The translations under genes and the position numbers were made by a program. From NCBI RefSeq assembly GCF_000165465.1, contig NC_017455.1, positions 2,046,001-2,110,000 of the forward strand: a stretch of 64,000 nt of DNA, written 5' to 3'. The stretch is from Halanaerobium praevalens DSM 2228 (GTDB lineage Bacteria > Bacillota > Halanaerobiia > Halanaerobiales > Halanaerobiaceae). Below are positions 26,337 to 36,659 of the stretch, one piece after another. The notes below the pieces were generated by a model. The model did not search any database and was not told the DNA's origin. It was given only the letters and a program-made list of their open reading frames with translations. Within the stretch, counting starts at the first letter, position 1; each line of letters starts with the position of its first letter.

Positions 26337-29149
26337 TATCCCAAATACTCTTTTAAAAATTTACCGGTATAAGAATTTTCATTTTCAGCAACTTCTTCTG
26401 GGGTTCCAGTAGCTACAATTTGGCCACCCTTTTCTCCTCCTTCAGGTCCTAAATCAATCAAATAATCTGCAGATTTAATAACATCCAAATTATGCTCAAT
26501 TACAATTACAGTATTACCATCTTCTCGTAAACGGTGTAATACTTCTAAAAGTTTTTTGATATCTGCAAAATGCAAACCAGTTGTCGGCTCATCTAAAAGG
26601 TAAAGTGTTTCTCCTGTACTCCGCTTACCAAGTTCTTTGGAAATCTTAATTCTTTGGGCTTCACCACCAGAAAAAGTTGTAGCAGGCTGTCCTAAACGAA
26701 TATAACTTAAACCTACATCATAAAGTGTCTGCAGACGGCGTCTAATCGGCTCAATATTTTCAAAAAATTCCAAAGCTTCCTCAACAGTCATTTCCAAAAC
26801 ATCTGCTATTGTTTTACCTTTATATTTAATCTCTAAAGTTTCACGATTATAACGCTTACCATTGCAGACATCACAAGGAACATAAACATCTGGCAAAAAG
26901 TGCATTTCAATTTCTTCAATTCCCTGACCTTTACAAGCTTCACAGCGGCCGCCCTTAACATTAAAGCTAAAACGTCCAATTTCATAACCTCTCTGCTTAG
27001 CCTCAGGTGTACTAGCAAAAACATCTCTAATATAATTAAAAATTTTGGTATAAGTTACAGCATTAGAGCGTGGAGTTCTGCCAATTGGAGATTGATCAAT
27101 ATTTATTACCTTATCAATTTGATCTATTCCTTCTAAATGATCATGTTCTCCCGGGTGTAAAGTTGAATCATATAGTTCTCTCATCATTTTTCGCTTCAAA
27201 GTATTATTAATTAAAGTACTTTTACCAGAACCAGAAACTCCTGTTACACAAGTAAAGGTTCCTAGAGGAAAATCAACATCTATATTTTTTAAATTGTGCT
27301 GTTTAGCTCCCTTTAACTTAAGCCATTTTTCTCCAGTTTGATAACGGTCTTTTGGTACCTCAATTTTCTTTTTGCCAGCCAAATATTGACCAGTAAGTGA
27401 CCTTTTTTCAGCTATAATATCAGCCACAGAACCTTCTGCTACAATTTCTCCACCATGTTTACCAGCTCCAGGGCCCATATCAATAATATAATCAGCAGCC
27501 CTAATTGTGTCTTCATCATGTTCAACTACAATTACAGTATTTCCTAAATCACGAATATGCTCTAAAGTATTTATTAGACGATTATTATCTCGCTGATGTA
27601 ATCCGATACTTGGCTCATCCAAAATATATAAAACTCCCATCAAACCAGAACCAATTTGAGTAGCTAACCTAATCCTTTGAGCTTCTCCACCCGAAAGAGT
27701 TCCAGCCGAACGATCAAGGCTTAAATAATCCAAACCTACATCTAATAAAAAACGAAGTCTTTCTTTTATTTCTTTCAAAATTTCCTTACCAATCTTGGCT
27801 CGGCGCTGGTCAAACTCAACTCCTTTTAAAAATTCATGGGCTTCTTTAATAGTATAAGAACTAAAATCCGCTATTGAAATTCCACCAACAGTAACTGCTA
27901 AAACCTCTGGTTTTAAACGCTGGCCTTCACAAACATTACAAGGAATTTCATTCATATATCTTTCCATTTTTTTATGTGTACCTGGACTATCTGACTTTTC
28001 CATTCTTTCTTTCAAATAACCTGTTATTCCTTTAAATCTTGTTGTATGATCCCTAGTTTTACCATAACGATTTGTATAAGGAAAAGTAATTTTATGATCA
28101 TCACCATAAAGTAGTTTATCAATAATTTTTTGATCAAGATTTTTAATTTTAGTTGCTAAGCTAAAATCATATTCAGCTGCCATTGCTTTTAAAAGGGCTG
28201 GATAATAACGACTAGATGAACTAGACCAAGGAATAATCCCCCCAGCATCAATTGATTTTTCTTCATCTAAAATCAAATCTGGATCAAATTCTTTTTTGAC
28301 TCCTAAACCACCACAGTTTTCACAAGCTCCATAAGGAGAGTTAAATGAAAACATACGAGGAGACATTTCTTCTAAACTTATATTATGCTCTGGACAGGCA
28401 AATTTTTCACTATAAGTTGTTGTCTCAGCTTCAATTTGGTCAATCATTACTAATCCATCTGCATATTCTAAAGCAGTTTCTACAGAATCAGCCAAACGCT
28501 CTCTAATTCCTGCTTTAACTACTAATCTATCAACTATAATTTCTATATCATGTTTAAAATTCTTATCTAATTTTTCTGCCTCTTCCAGCAAAATAGTTTC
28601 TCCATCAACTCTAGCTCTAACAAATCCATCTCTTTGAGCCTGCAAAAAAGTCCTTTCATGTTCACCCTTACGTCCACGAACAATAGGAGCTAAAACTTGA
28701 ATTTTAGTTCTTTCTGGTAATTCTAAGACTTGGTCAACAATTTCATCAACAGTTTGAGACTTTATTTCTTCCCCACAAACTGGACAGTGAGGAATCCCAA
28801 CTCTAGCATAAAGTAAACGCAAATAATCATGAATCTCAGTTACTGTCCCTACAGTTGAGCGGGGATTGCTATTAGTTGATTTTTGATCAATAGAAATTGC
28901 AGGTGAAAGTCCCTCTATATATTCTACTTTTGGTTTTTCCATTTGGCCTAAAAACTGGCGAGCATAAGCTGAAAGTGACTCCACATATCTTCGCTGACCT
29001 TCTGCATAAATAGTATCAAAAGCCAAAGATGATTTACCAGAACCACTTAAGCCAGTTATTACTATTAATTCATCACGGGGTATATCTAAATCTACTTTTT
29101 TTAAGTTATGCTCTTCAGCTCCCTTAACAATTAAACGTTCTAATCCCAT
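26336..29149 (-). CDS. uvrA: Excinuclease ABC subunit A
   Basis: This 937-residue ATPase is the damage-recognition subunit of nucleotide excision repair. It has two ABC modules. Walker A is [20 protein letters not shown] near residue 32 and [14 protein letters not shown] near 640. ABC signatures are [12 protein letters not shown] and [11 protein letters not shown]. The zinc modules are [17 protein letters not shown]...CNVCEGQRL, and CEACKGQG...CDVCNGKR. The length is standard. It ends in TAG. It lies about 100 bases downstream of uvrB with a GTACC repeat between, so co-transcription as uvrB-uvrA is likely. Confidence 0.98.
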   Translation of the reverse strand: MGLERLIVKGAEEHNLKKVDLDIPRDELIVITGLSGSGKSSLAFDTIYAEGQRRYVESLSAYARQFLGQMEKPKVEYIEGLSPAISIDQKSTNSNPRSTVGTVTEIHDYLRLLYARVGIPHCPVCGEEIKSQTVDEIVDQVLELPERTKIQVLAPIVRGRKGEHERTFLQAQRDGFVRARVDGETILLEEAEKLDKNFKHDIEIIVDRLVVKAGIRERLADSVETALEYADGLVMIDQIEAETTTYSEKFACPEHNISLEEMSPRMFSFNSPYGACENCGGLGVKKEFDPDLILDEEKSIDAGGIIPWSSSSSRYYPALLKAMAAEYDFSLATKIKNLDQKIIDKLLYGDDHKITFPYTNRYGKTRDHTTRFKGITGYLKERMEKSDSPGTHKKMERYMNEIPCNVCEGQRLKPEVLAVTVGGISIADFSSYTIKEAHEFLKGVEFDQRRAKIGKEILKEIKERLRFLLDVGLDYLSLDRSAGTLSGGEAQRIRLATQIGSGLMGVLYILDEPSIGLHQRDNNRLINTLEHIRDLGNTVIVVEHDEDTIRAADYIIDMGPGAGKHGGEIVAEGSVADIIAEKRSLTGQYLAGKKKIEVPKDRYQTGEKWLKLKGAKQHNLKNIDVDFPLGTFTCVTGVSGSGKSTLINNTLKRKMMRELYDSTLHPGEHDHLEGIDQIDKVINIDQSPIGRTPRSNAVTYTKIFNYIRDVFASTPEAKQRGYEIGRFSFNVKGGRCEACKGQGIEEIEMHFLPDVYVPCDVCNGKRYNRETLEIKYKGKTIADVLEMTVEEALEFFENIEPIRRRLQTLYDVGLSYIRLGQPATTFSGGEAQRIKISKELGKRSTGETLYLLDEPTTGLHFADIKKLLEVLHRLREDGNTVIVIEHNLDVIKSADYLIDLGPEGGEKGGQIVATGTPEEVAENENSYTGKFLKEYLG

Positions 29150-29190
29150 TTATAATTACACCTCTTTTATTGTTTTGTGATTAATTTCTT

Positions 29191-29233
29191 TTGTACCCGG
29201 TTATAATTATTTTTTTCACATTTTTTTCACATT
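29191..29233. repeat. GTACC-type repeat between uvrB and uvrA
   Basis: TTGTACCCGGTTATAATTA plus TTTTTTTCACA, with the TTTTTTTCACA segment repeated once more directly after it. Confidence 0.7.
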
Positions 29234-29250
29234 TAATCTAATCCACTAAT

Positions 29251-31272
29251 TTAATCCAATTTTGCTTCTAACTCTTCAATCTCATCTCGAATCTGAGCTG
29301 CGATTTCAAATTCTAAATTGTCAGCAGCAGTTTCCATTTCTTCTTCTAAATCTAAAATCAAATGTTGAATTTCTTTGCGGTTCATCTGATCATAGTTTTG
29401 GCTGTGATCATCAGGATCAGTATTAGACTGACTTTTATCATAATAACGGCTCTGATCTTCTGAAACCACCATATCTACTGGTTTAACAACATCTCTAACT
29501 GGCTTAATAATTGTTTCTGGAGTAATATTATTATCCAGATTATGCTGAATTTGAATTTTTCTTCTTCTTTCAGTTTCCGAAATAGCAGTTTGCATTGAAT
29601 CAGTAATTTTATCTGCATACATTATTACTTTACCCTCAACATTCCTAGCAGCACGTCCAATAGTCTGAATCAAAGCACGTTGAGAACGCAAAAAGCCTTC
29701 TTTATCAGCATCTAAAATAGCAACTCGAGAAACTTCAGGTAAATCAAGTCCCTCTCTTAATAAGTTAATCCCAACTAAAACATCAAATTTTCCTAAACGC
29801 AAATCTCTAATTATTTCTGAGCGCTCAATAGTATCAATATCTGAATGCAAATAGCGGACTTTAATCCCAGCTTCAGCTAGATATTCTGTTAAATCTTCAG
29901 ACATTTTTTTAGTTAAAGTAGTAACTAAAACTCTCTCTTTACTAGCCACAACTTGCCTAATTTCTTCTAACAAATCATCTATCTGGCTTTTAGTTGGTCT
30001 AATATCAATTTCAGGATCAACTAAACCTGTTGGCCGAATAATTTGTTCAACAATTTGTTGGCTGTGTTTTCTTTCATATGGCCCAGGGGTTGCAGAAACA
30101 TAAACTGCCTGAGGTACAACCTGCTCAAACTCTTCAAAATTAAGTGGTCTATTATCTAAAGCAGATGGCAGGCGAAAACCATATTCTACTAATTTTTCTT
30201 TACGAGACCTGTCTCCAGCAAACATCCCTCCAATTTGAGGAATTGTCATATGTGATTCATCAATAATAACCATAAAATCATCAGGAAAATAATCTAAAAG
30301 GGCCATCGGTCTTGAACCAGTTTCACGGCCAGCTAAATGCCGGGCATAATTTTCAATCCCAGAACAAAACCCCATCTGCTCCAACATTTCTAAATCATAA
30401 CGGGTTCTTTGCTCTAATCTTTGAGCTTCAACTAAGCGATTTTCTGCTCTCAAATCTTTTAAATGTTCTTCTAATTCAGCTGTAATTGTTTTAATTGCTC
30501 TTTCAACCTTATCTTCTGGAGTTACAAAGTGACTGGCAGGATAAATAGTCATTTCCTCAATTTCGGCCTGAACTTCACCTGTCACTGTATTAATTCTAGT
30601 AATTCGATCTATCTCATCACCAAAAAGCTCAACTCTAATTGCAATATCTCTATAAGCAGGGAAAATATCAACTACATCACCTTTAACTCTAAAATGTCCC
30701 CGCGAAGTATCCATATCATTACGACTATACTGCATAAAAGTTAAACTTCTAGTAATTTTTTTGCGATCCATAATTTTGCCAACTTTTAAATCTAAAGATA
30801 AATTTAAATAATCATCTGGAGAACCAAGACCATAAATACATGAAACACTTGCTACAATTAAAACATCTCTTCTTTCAAAAAGAGAAGTAGTAGCTGAAAG
30901 CCTCAATTTCTCAATTTCATCATTTACAGATGCATCTTTTTCTATATAGGTATCAGTTTGGGGAACATAAGCTTCTGGTTGATAATAATCATAATAACTT
31001 ACAAAATATTCAACTGCATTATCAGGAAAAAATTCTTTAAACTCACTTGTTAATTGGGCAGCTAAAGTCTTATTATGAGCAATAACTAAAGTTGGTTTAT
31101 TAACTTCTTCCACTAATTTAGCCATTGTAAAAGTTTTACCAGTACCTGTTGCCCCAAGTAAAGTCTGGTGTTGATATCCATTTTTAATCCCTTGAGCTAA
31201 TTTTTCTATTGCTTCAGGCTGATCACCTTTAGGTTCAAAAGGGGCCTTCAACTTAAATTTACCCTCTCTCAT
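29251..31272 (-). CDS. uvrB: Excinuclease ABC subunit B
   Basis: This 673-residue helicase-like protein receives damaged DNA from UvrA and recruits UvrC. It has Walker A ([15 protein letters not shown] near residue 40), the beta-hairpin region ([20 protein letters not shown]), the DESH box (VIIDESHMT), helicase motifs V and VI ([23 protein letters not shown]) and a C-terminal UVR domain (about 635-670). The ATG is preceded by a GGGGG site. It is the first gene of the uvrB-uvrA unit. The stretch upstream is gene-free and rich in hairpins. Confidence 0.98.
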   Translation of the reverse strand: MREGKFKLKAPFEPKGDQPEAIEKLAQGIKNGYQHQTLLGATGTGKTFTMAKLVEEVNKPTLVIAHNKTLAAQLTSEFKEFFPDNAVEYFVSYYDYYQPEAYVPQTDTYIEKDASVNDEIEKLRLSATTSLFERRDVLIVASVSCIYGLGSPDDYLNLSLDLKVGKIMDRKKITRSLTFMQYSRNDMDTSRGHFRVKGDVVDIFPAYRDIAIRVELFGDEIDRITRINTVTGEVQAEIEEMTIYPASHFVTPEDKVERAIKTITAELEEHLKDLRAENRLVEAQRLEQRTRYDLEMLEQMGFCSGIENYARHLAGRETGSRPMALLDYFPDDFMVIIDESHMTIPQIGGMFAGDRSRKEKLVEYGFRLPSALDNRPLNFEEFEQVVPQAVYVSATPGPYERKHSQQIVEQIIRPTGLVDPEIDIRPTKSQIDDLLEEIRQVVASKERVLVTTLTKKMSEDLTEYLAEAGIKVRYLHSDIDTIERSEIIRDLRLGKFDVLVGINLLREGLDLPEVSRVAILDADKEGFLRSQRALIQTIGRAARNVEGKVIMYADKITDSMQTAISETERRRKIQIQHNLDNNITPETIIKPVRDVVKPVDMVVSEDQSRYYDKSQSNTDPDDHSQNYDQMNRKEIQHLILDLEEEMETAADNLEFEIAAQIRDEIEELEAKLD

Positions 31273-31361
31273 TGTTTTTCCCCCTTATAAGCTAAAACTA
31301 AATAACTTTTTTTGTTAACTAAAATAATTATTCCACTTTTATCTAAAACATTCAAAGAAAA

Positions 31362-31787
31362 CTCCATCTAAACTACTGTATTAAGTGGAGATGAATTTGG
31401 ATAATATTTGTAAGGTTCAACACCTTCAAATATTCCAGTTAGTATGATATAATACTAATTACAAGGTTATAAAAATAGTAATGCTAACTCACAACCTGAG
31501 TTCAGCCCCTTGTCGTAAAAGTGAATATATGGAGTTGCAAACACTAATCCTTGTTTGTGTAAAATATTCAAGGTATCGCAGAATTAATGTATTCCCAGAA
31601 TAGCTATATAGCTATGAGGGATAATGGGTTTGTGGACAGCCCCTAGTGAATAAGGTAATCTACATTTGTAGAGGAAACTTAAACTACAAACTTCACTAAA
31701 AAGCTACTAGTAATATACTTGTTTTTTTGAGTATATGAAGTATAGCGAAGCTCCATCTAAAATTTTAATTTAGGTGGTGAGGTTCAC
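31362..31787 (+). ncRNA. Orphan structured RNA resembling the omega/reRNA end of an IS200/IS605 TnpB element
   Basis: Within the 795-base gene-free stretch 31273-32067, about 425 bases carry a dense series of hairpins. Examples are ATATTTG/CAAATAT with AAGGT/ACCTT (about 31404-31432), TTAGTAT/ATACTAA, AACTCA/TGAGTT inside ACAAGG/CCTTGT, CAAACA/TGTTTG, a TAGTGAA/TTCACTA stem enclosing CTACA/TGTAG, and ATATACT/AGTATAT. The 3' end reads GAAGC, then the hairpin CCATCTAAA/TTTAGGTGG, then TGAGGTTCAC, the pattern known for the right end and guide-RNA scaffold of IS605-type TnpB elements. CTCCATCTAAA occurs at both ends (31362 and 31751). No TnpA, TnpB or IscB frame is visible. The strand and class are inference. 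The remainder of the gap holds only AT-rich sequence and a terminator. Confidence 0.45.
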
Positions 31788-31990
31788 ACTTTCTGTTTAA
31801 GCATAAATTAAAAGAAAATTTTTTTCAGTAAAATTCACACTATAGCTAAAAGTGAATATATGTTTAGTCATTTATTCTATTATAGCAATAATCATTACTG
31901 ATTTAAAGTTTTATTTTAATAAATAAAGCTCTTCTCCTAAATCCAAAACAAGACTAAGATTATTTTTTAGCGATTTAAAATAATCTTTCT

Positions 31991-32038
31991 AAAAAAATAA
32001 ACGACAAAAGCCTTTCATATCAAAAGACTTAGCCGTTT
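31991..32038 (-). terminator. Terminator after the PRC-barrel gene
   Basis: AAACG (32038-32034) pairs with CGTTT (32003-31999), enclosing a CTTT/AAAG helper stem, and is followed by a T run on the minus strand 30 bases after the stop. Confidence 0.55.
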
Positions 32039-32067
32039 AATTAATTTTATTTTATTTTCAATTTCAC

Positions 32068-32853
32068 TTAGAGCCAATATTTATGGTGATTATAATGGTC
32101 ATAAAGTAGATCTTCATAGCCTCTACTAATTAATTTTTGATCTGCTGGCTGTTCATATTCAGGAGCATTTTCTATTTCTTTTTTATCTTTATCAACAAAA
32201 ATTTCTGCTCCCTGCCAGCTAATAGAATCGATCCATTCAGGTGCAATCAAAACTGATTTGCCTGGAATATGATCTTTAGTATCAATTAGAAAATATCTAA
32301 TTAACCAATTTTCTTCATCAACAAAAATATCTTCTAAATGACCAAATTTTTCATCTTGAGCATGAATTTTATAACCAGTAACTTCTTCTAAACTTCTTAA
32401 ATTACTTTGTTTTTCTGCTGCAGCATTTTTTTCTGCTGCTTTTTCAGCATCTAAGGCTTTAATGTCAAGTAGCTTCTTTCTTTGTTGGAGACCAGCATGA
32501 ATAAACTCACTGTCACTTGCATGGTGTTCTGACCAATAACCAGGCCAATCAAAATATTCTACTATTCTTTTTTCTTCCAACTGAGAAATAGGTTTATTTT
32601 TAGCAAGACTTGGAGAATCTTCAAGCTGAGATTTTTCTATATCTACTTTAACCATTTTTTGATCAAAATTTATTTCTAAAACCGAATGAGTAGAAATTAA
32701 ATTTGTCTCGTGTTTTAGCCAGCTTCCTGTATCTAAAACTAAATATCTAAGTACAAGGTGATCTTGGTCAAAATAAAAATCATCAATTTCCCCCAGCTTC
32801 TCTTTTTTTCCCTGCACAGTAAAACCCTTAAGATCATGAAGCTTTCTTAACAT
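32068..32853 (-). CDS. Protein with two PRC-barrel domains
   Basis: This 261-residue soluble protein holds two PRC-barrel-like beta domains, about residues 3-80 (KGFTVQGKKEKLGEIDDFYF) and 165-240 (VTGYKIHAQDEKFGHLEDIF). A charged, Ala/Lys-rich helical linker (about 125-160) joins them. PRC-barrels occur in photosynthetic reaction centres, RimM and many stress or envelope proteins of unknown role, so function here is open. The ATG at 32853 follows GAGAGGTG; a GTG three codons upstream lies inside that site. It appears monocistronic, with its own terminator. Confidence 0.85.
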   Translation of the reverse strand: MLRKLHDLKGFTVQGKKEKLGEIDDFYFDQDHLVLRYLVLDTGSWLKHETNLISTHSVLEINFDQKMVKVDIEKSQLEDSPSLAKNKPISQLEEKRIVEYFDWPGYWSEHHASDSEFIHAGLQQRKKLLDIKALDAEKAAEKNAAAEKQSNLRSLEEVTGYKIHAQDEKFGHLEDIFVDEENWLIRYFLIDTKDHIPGKSVLIAPEWIDSISWQGAEIFVDKDKKEIENAPEYEQPADQKLISRGYEDLLYDHYNHHKYWL

Positions 32854-32993
32854 TTTAAACACCTCTCTTTTATTTTTTAAAGCAATAGTTAAGCAAGTTC
32901 AGTTAAACAAATCCTTTTGTTAAAATTATAAATTTTATCTACTCTAATTACAAGTAGTTTAAGATTAAAATTGGATTAAATCCAGATTAGATT

Positions 32994-33836
32994 TTATTCT
33001 TTTAAGCCCTGAGTAGCAATTCCTTTCACAAAAAATCTTTGGGCCAGCAAAAAGACAATTAAAGTTGGAATCACAACCATAATTGTTCCAGCCATAATTA
33101 AGCCCCATTCTCTTTCAGCAGCACTAGCAAATAACATTCTAATTCCCTGCTGAGAAACTTTCATTTGATCTGAATTCAAAATAATTAAAGGCCATAAATA
33201 GGCATTCCACATTACTAAAAAATTAACTGTAGCCAAACCGGCTAAAGTTGGGCCAGATAAAGGAATTAATATTTGAAATAAGAAGCGCAAAGGTCCACAG
33301 CCATCAATTTGGGCTGATTCCATTAACGATTTTGGGATAGTTAAAAAATGCTGCCTCATTAAAAAAGTTGTTGTGGCACTAGCTAAAAAAGGCATTACTA
33401 AACCCGTATAACTATTAGTTAAGCCCAATTTGCTAACAAAATCGAAAAGTGGAACAACCCGAACCTGCATTGGCAGCATCAAGGTAAATAAAATTGAAAA
33501 AAACAGAATTTTTTTACCTTTAAATTTAAAATGAGAAAAAGCATAACCACTTAAAACTCCCAAAGTTAATTTGCCCAGCATCACAATTACAGAAGCAATT
33601 AAACTATTTGTCAATAATCTCCCCATATTTACCATTTCCCAAGCCCTCAGATAATTACCAAAATATAATTTATCTGGAAAAAAAGATGGGGGATAAGTAA
33701 AAACTTGGGCTCGAGTTTGTAAACTAATACTAATAGCAAACAAAATAGGCATAATAACTATAAAACTTAAAAAAATTAATAAAATATGGCTTAAAATTTT
33801 ATCGACTAATTTCCTTGTAGATTGTGACTTCAACAT
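32994..33836 (-). CDS. Sugar ABC transporter permease, MalG/UgpE (CUT1) type
   Basis: This 280-residue permease has six hydrophobic segments and the EAA-type loop ESAQIDGCGPLRFLFQILIP near residue 195. It ends VFLLAQRFFVKGIATQGLKE, typical of the MalG/UgpE group. It is the last gene of the second sugar importer operon, 117 bases after the MalF-type permease. The ligand is unknown. Confidence 0.94.
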   Translation of the reverse strand: MLKSQSTRKLVDKILSHILLIFLSFIVIMPILFAISISLQTRAQVFTYPPSFFPDKLYFGNYLRAWEMVNMGRLLTNSLIASVIVMLGKLTLGVLSGYAFSHFKFKGKKILFFSILFTLMLPMQVRVVPLFDFVSKLGLTNSYTGLVMPFLASATTTFLMRQHFLTIPKSLMESAQIDGCGPLRFLFQILIPLSGPTLAGLATVNFLVMWNAYLWPLIILNSDQMKVSQQGIRMLFASAAEREWGLIMAGTIMVVIPTLIVFLLAQRFFVKGIATQGLKE

Positions 33837-33953
33837 AAATAAACATCTCCCTTATCTTATTCCTGCCTTTGACCAAACAAAATTAAAAATAATTAAACAA
33901 CAGCTAAAACTTTAGCTCTATTTTTTAACTGAACAGATTTTAAAAATAATAAT

Positions 33954-34841
33954 TTATTGATAATGAACCCCTTTACTGCTGTATTTAAAGTGAAAAAATG
34001 TTATAATCAAAACTAAAAATAGTAAAATCACAGACTGAGAAGCTGCCAGTCCCGGCTTGAAATTAACAAACATATCTCTATATAATTTATAAATAACTAA
34101 ATTAGTTGCATTTGCCGGTCCTCCTTGAGTCATAATATCTATAATCCCAAAGGCCTGAAAGACAGTAAAAAGAATATTCATGATAATTAAATAAAAAGTT
34201 GTGGGAGAAAGTAAGGGGATAGTTATTTTTCTAAAAATTTGCCAAGAATTAGCGCCATCAATTTTGGCTGATTCATAAACACTATCTGGTATTGATTGGA
34301 GGCCAGCTAGAAAAAATATTATATTAAAGCCCATGTTTTTCCAGATAGTAGCGATTATAATTGCTATAAAAGCAAAAAAACCATTAGTCAACCAGGGAAC
34401 CTGAAAACCAAAAAGAAAATTTAAAACATAATTTACATGACCAGCAACTGGATTTAACAAAAAGATCCAAAGTGAACCAGCTACTGTAGGGGAAATAGCA
34501 TAAGGTATAAAAAATATTGTTCTATAAATGTGAATTCCTTTTAGCTTTTTATTTAAAAATATAGATAAAACAAGTGAAAATGAAAGCCCTCCAAAAATTG
34601 TAATTAAAACAAAAACTGCAGAACGTTCTAAACTTTCTAAATAAGCTGGATCAGTAAATAATTTTTTATAATTATCTAAACCAACATAAATAACTCGAGC
34701 ACCGAAGGGAGCAGTTTTATATAAACTTAAAACAAAAGATTGAATAGTAGGCCAATAAAGAAATAAAAGCAAAATAATCATTGAAGGTATAATTAATAGA
34801 TATGGGACTAAAAAATGAGCATTGTAATCTTGTTCTTGCAA
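33954..34841 (-). CDS. Sugar ABC transporter permease, MalF/UgpA (CUT1) type
   Basis: This 295-residue permease has six hydrophobic segments and the EAA loop ESAKIDGANSWQIFRKITIP near residue 215. The TTG at 34841 is chosen because GGGAGGG lies seven bases upstream. The longer frame to 34931 passes through the intergenic hairpin and would encode an unlikely N-terminus. It works with the neighbouring permease and the upstream binding protein. Confidence 0.93.
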   Translation of the reverse strand: MQEQDYNAHFLVPYLLIIPSMIILLLFLYWPTIQSFVLSLYKTAPFGARVIYVGLDNYKKLFTDPAYLESLERSAVFVLITIFGGLSFSLVLSIFLNKKLKGIHIYRTIFFIPYAISPTVAGSLWIFLLNPVAGHVNYVLNFLFGFQVPWLTNGFFAFIAIIIATIWKNMGFNIIFFLAGLQSIPDSVYESAKIDGANSWQIFRKITIPLLSPTTFYLIIMNILFTVFQAFGIIDIMTQGGPANATNLVIYKLYRDMFVNFKPGLAASQSVILLFLVLIITFFHFKYSSKGVHYQ

Positions 34842-34881
34842 AATAATTCCCTCCCGGTGTTTACTGACTAAACAAAACAAC

Positions 34882-34911
34882 TTCCCTCCTGCTCTTAAAA
34901 GCAGAAGGGAA
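34882..34911 (-). terminator. Intergenic hairpin between second binding protein and permease
   Basis: TTCCCTTCTGCT pairs with AGCAGGAGGGAA (12 bp with one G-U) around a 6-base loop. There is no strong T tail. Same position and probable role as the hairpin at 19709-19730 in the other sugar operon. Confidence 0.6.
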
Positions 34912-34948
34912 AAGTTTTGAATAAAAATCAATTAAGTCTAACTCAAGA

Positions 34949-36295
34949 CTACTTGTAAAGAGAGTTATATTCTTTAAGTAGTTGATCAACTTTAGCAGCA
35001 GCTTCTGACATTGCTGCTTGAGGAGTCATATTAGCTTGCAAAGTTTCTTCAATAGCATTTTCTACTATTTGTCTAAGTTCAGGGAAACTTCCAACTAAAG
35101 CTCCTTGAGTAGCAGCAGATTTTTTACTTAATAAAAGCTGTAAAAAAGCAGTCATATGATTAGGATTTTGAGCAAAAAATTGCTTATTCATTTCTTTTTC
35201 TACTGCAGATTTAGTAACAGGAAAATATCCAGTCTGCTCAAACCAATATACCTGCTGTTCTTCTTCAGATAAAAAGCTCAAAAATTCCCAAGCAGCCTTT
35301 AATTCTGCTTCTGGATGATCCTTAAGTGCCCAGAGACTTGCTCCACCAATTACTACTCCACCTCTGTCAACATTTTCAGGCCGAGGTAAAAAAGCAGTAC
35401 CCAGCTCATAACCAGAACTTTGAGCATTTTGACTAAAGTTTTTAACCTGAGCGGTAGATTCGATCATCATTGCAGCTCGCCCTGATAAAAATGCTTGTTT
35501 AGCTCCATCCCAACCACGGCCAGGATTTAACATAATCTCTTCATCAACCATTTCCTTCCACAATTCAATAAATCTAACCACTGGTTCTTGATCTAAATAA
35601 GATTCAGTTGCTCTAGCTGAACGCCCATTATTATTATTAACTAACAAGGCATCTTGGTTTGCTGCCATTTGCTCTACAAACCAACCAACTATTCCTAAAG
35701 TAAATCCATAGCGCTCAACATCTCCATCTTCATTTCTAATAGTTAGTTTTTCAGCATATTCTTTTAATTCAGCAAAAGTTTGAGGAGGATCATTTGGATC
35801 TAAGCCTGCCGCCTGAAAAGCATCTTTATTATAATATAAAATTGGAGTTGAAGAATTAAAAGGCATAGAATTTAATTCTCCATCTACTTGGTAATAATTA
35901 GAAACTGGAGTTAAAAATTTACCCCAATCAAAGTTTTTATCTTGAGCAACTTCGCGCCCCAATTCTTCAATTGGAATTATAATTCCACTATCTACCATTA
36001 CTTGAGTTCCAATTTCATAAATTTGAACAATATGAGGAGCATCACCACTTCTTACTGCAGATTCTGTCTTAGTTAAGGTATCATTATAACTACCAGTATT
36101 TTGGGCCACAACTTCGATATTTTCATGTTCTGCATTAAACCTTTCAACTAAAGTTTCTGTAACCTCTAAATTATGACCACCCATTGCATGCCAGAAATCA
36201 ATAGTAACTTTTTCTTGAGCTGCTGCACTAAAACTTAAGAGTAAAATCAAAGCCAAAACCAACAAAAAATTTAATTTTCTCATTGAATAATTCAC
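34949..36295 (-). CDS. Extracellular sugar-binding protein of an ABC importer (UgpB/MalE-like)
   Basis: This 448-residue protein has a signal peptide (about 1-26; MRKLNFLLVLALILLLSFSA then AAQE) and a family 1 binding fold. The mature N-terminus VTIDFWHAMGGHNLEVTETL is typical of the UgpB group, which binds glycerol-3-phosphate or oligosaccharides. The ligand itself is not determinable. It is the first gene of the second importer operon, behind a near-consensus promoter, and ends in TAG. Like the first importer, the operon lacks an ATPase. Confidence 0.93.
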   Translation of the reverse strand: MNYSMRKLNFLLVLALILLLSFSAAAQEKVTIDFWHAMGGHNLEVTETLVERFNAEHENIEVVAQNTGSYNDTLTKTESAVRSGDAPHIVQIYEIGTQVMVDSGIIIPIEELGREVAQDKNFDWGKFLTPVSNYYQVDGELNSMPFNSSTPILYYNKDAFQAAGLDPNDPPQTFAELKEYAEKLTIRNEDGDVERYGFTLGIVGWFVEQMAANQDALLVNNNNGRSARATESYLDQEPVVRFIELWKEMVDEEIMLNPGRGWDGAKQAFLSGRAAMMIESTAQVKNFSQNAQSSGYELGTAFLPRPENVDRGGVVIGGASLWALKDHPEAELKAAWEFLSFLSEEEQQVYWFEQTGYFPVTKSAVEKEMNKQFFAQNPNHMTAFLQLLLSKKSAATQGALVGSFPELRQIVENAIEETLQANMTPQAAMSEAAAKVDQLLKEYNSLYK

Positions 36296-36420
36296 TCCCC
36301 TTTATTATTTTAGCTAAATAAATAAAATTGAAAGCAAGACTTTTTTAATTTATTTCTGATCATAAAATCAAAGCTTTATTGTAAATAAATCAATTAAAAT
36401 TTTAACTGACTCCAATTATA

Positions 36421-36448
36421 ATTATACCACTTTAAAATTGTTTGTCAA
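36421..36448 (-). promoter_or_regulatory. Sigma-A promoter of the second sugar importer operon
   Basis: The minus strand reads TTGACA-N16-TATAAT, both hexamers perfect, about 125 bases upstream of the binding-protein start. The rest of the 364-base gap 36296-36659 is AT-rich leader plus the MCP terminator. Confidence 0.8.
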
Positions 36449-36582
36449 TTTAGAATATTAACTAAATTAAAACAAAAACTTATTTTGAATTAACATTTAA
36501 CTAAATCATAAAGGTTCAAAGTTAAAAAGAAATGTCTAAAAAGTTAATTTAATGTTAACTTTAATTAGCCCCCAATTTAAGC

Positions 36583-36616
36583 AAAAAAAGAGCCCAACCT
36601 TTTTAGGTTAGACTCT
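36583..36616 (-). terminator. Terminator after the second MCP
   Basis: AGAGTCTAACCT pairs with AGGTTGGGCTCT around TTTT-complement AAAA, with G-U pairs, and is followed by seven T on the minus strand. Confidence 0.9.
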
Positions 36617-36659
36617 TTTAACTTTAATTTACATATATAATTTTTAGCTTCAGCTCAAT

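Noticed and set aside
26833-27136. Short frames on either strand within uvrA
   Set aside because: They lie inside the conserved zinc and ATPase modules of uvrA and have no independent start signals.
31362-31787. Group I intron or ORF-less IStron
   Set aside because: I could not find the conserved core sequences of group I introns (P7/R and S elements), so the omega/reRNA interpretation is preferred; a covariance search could overturn this.
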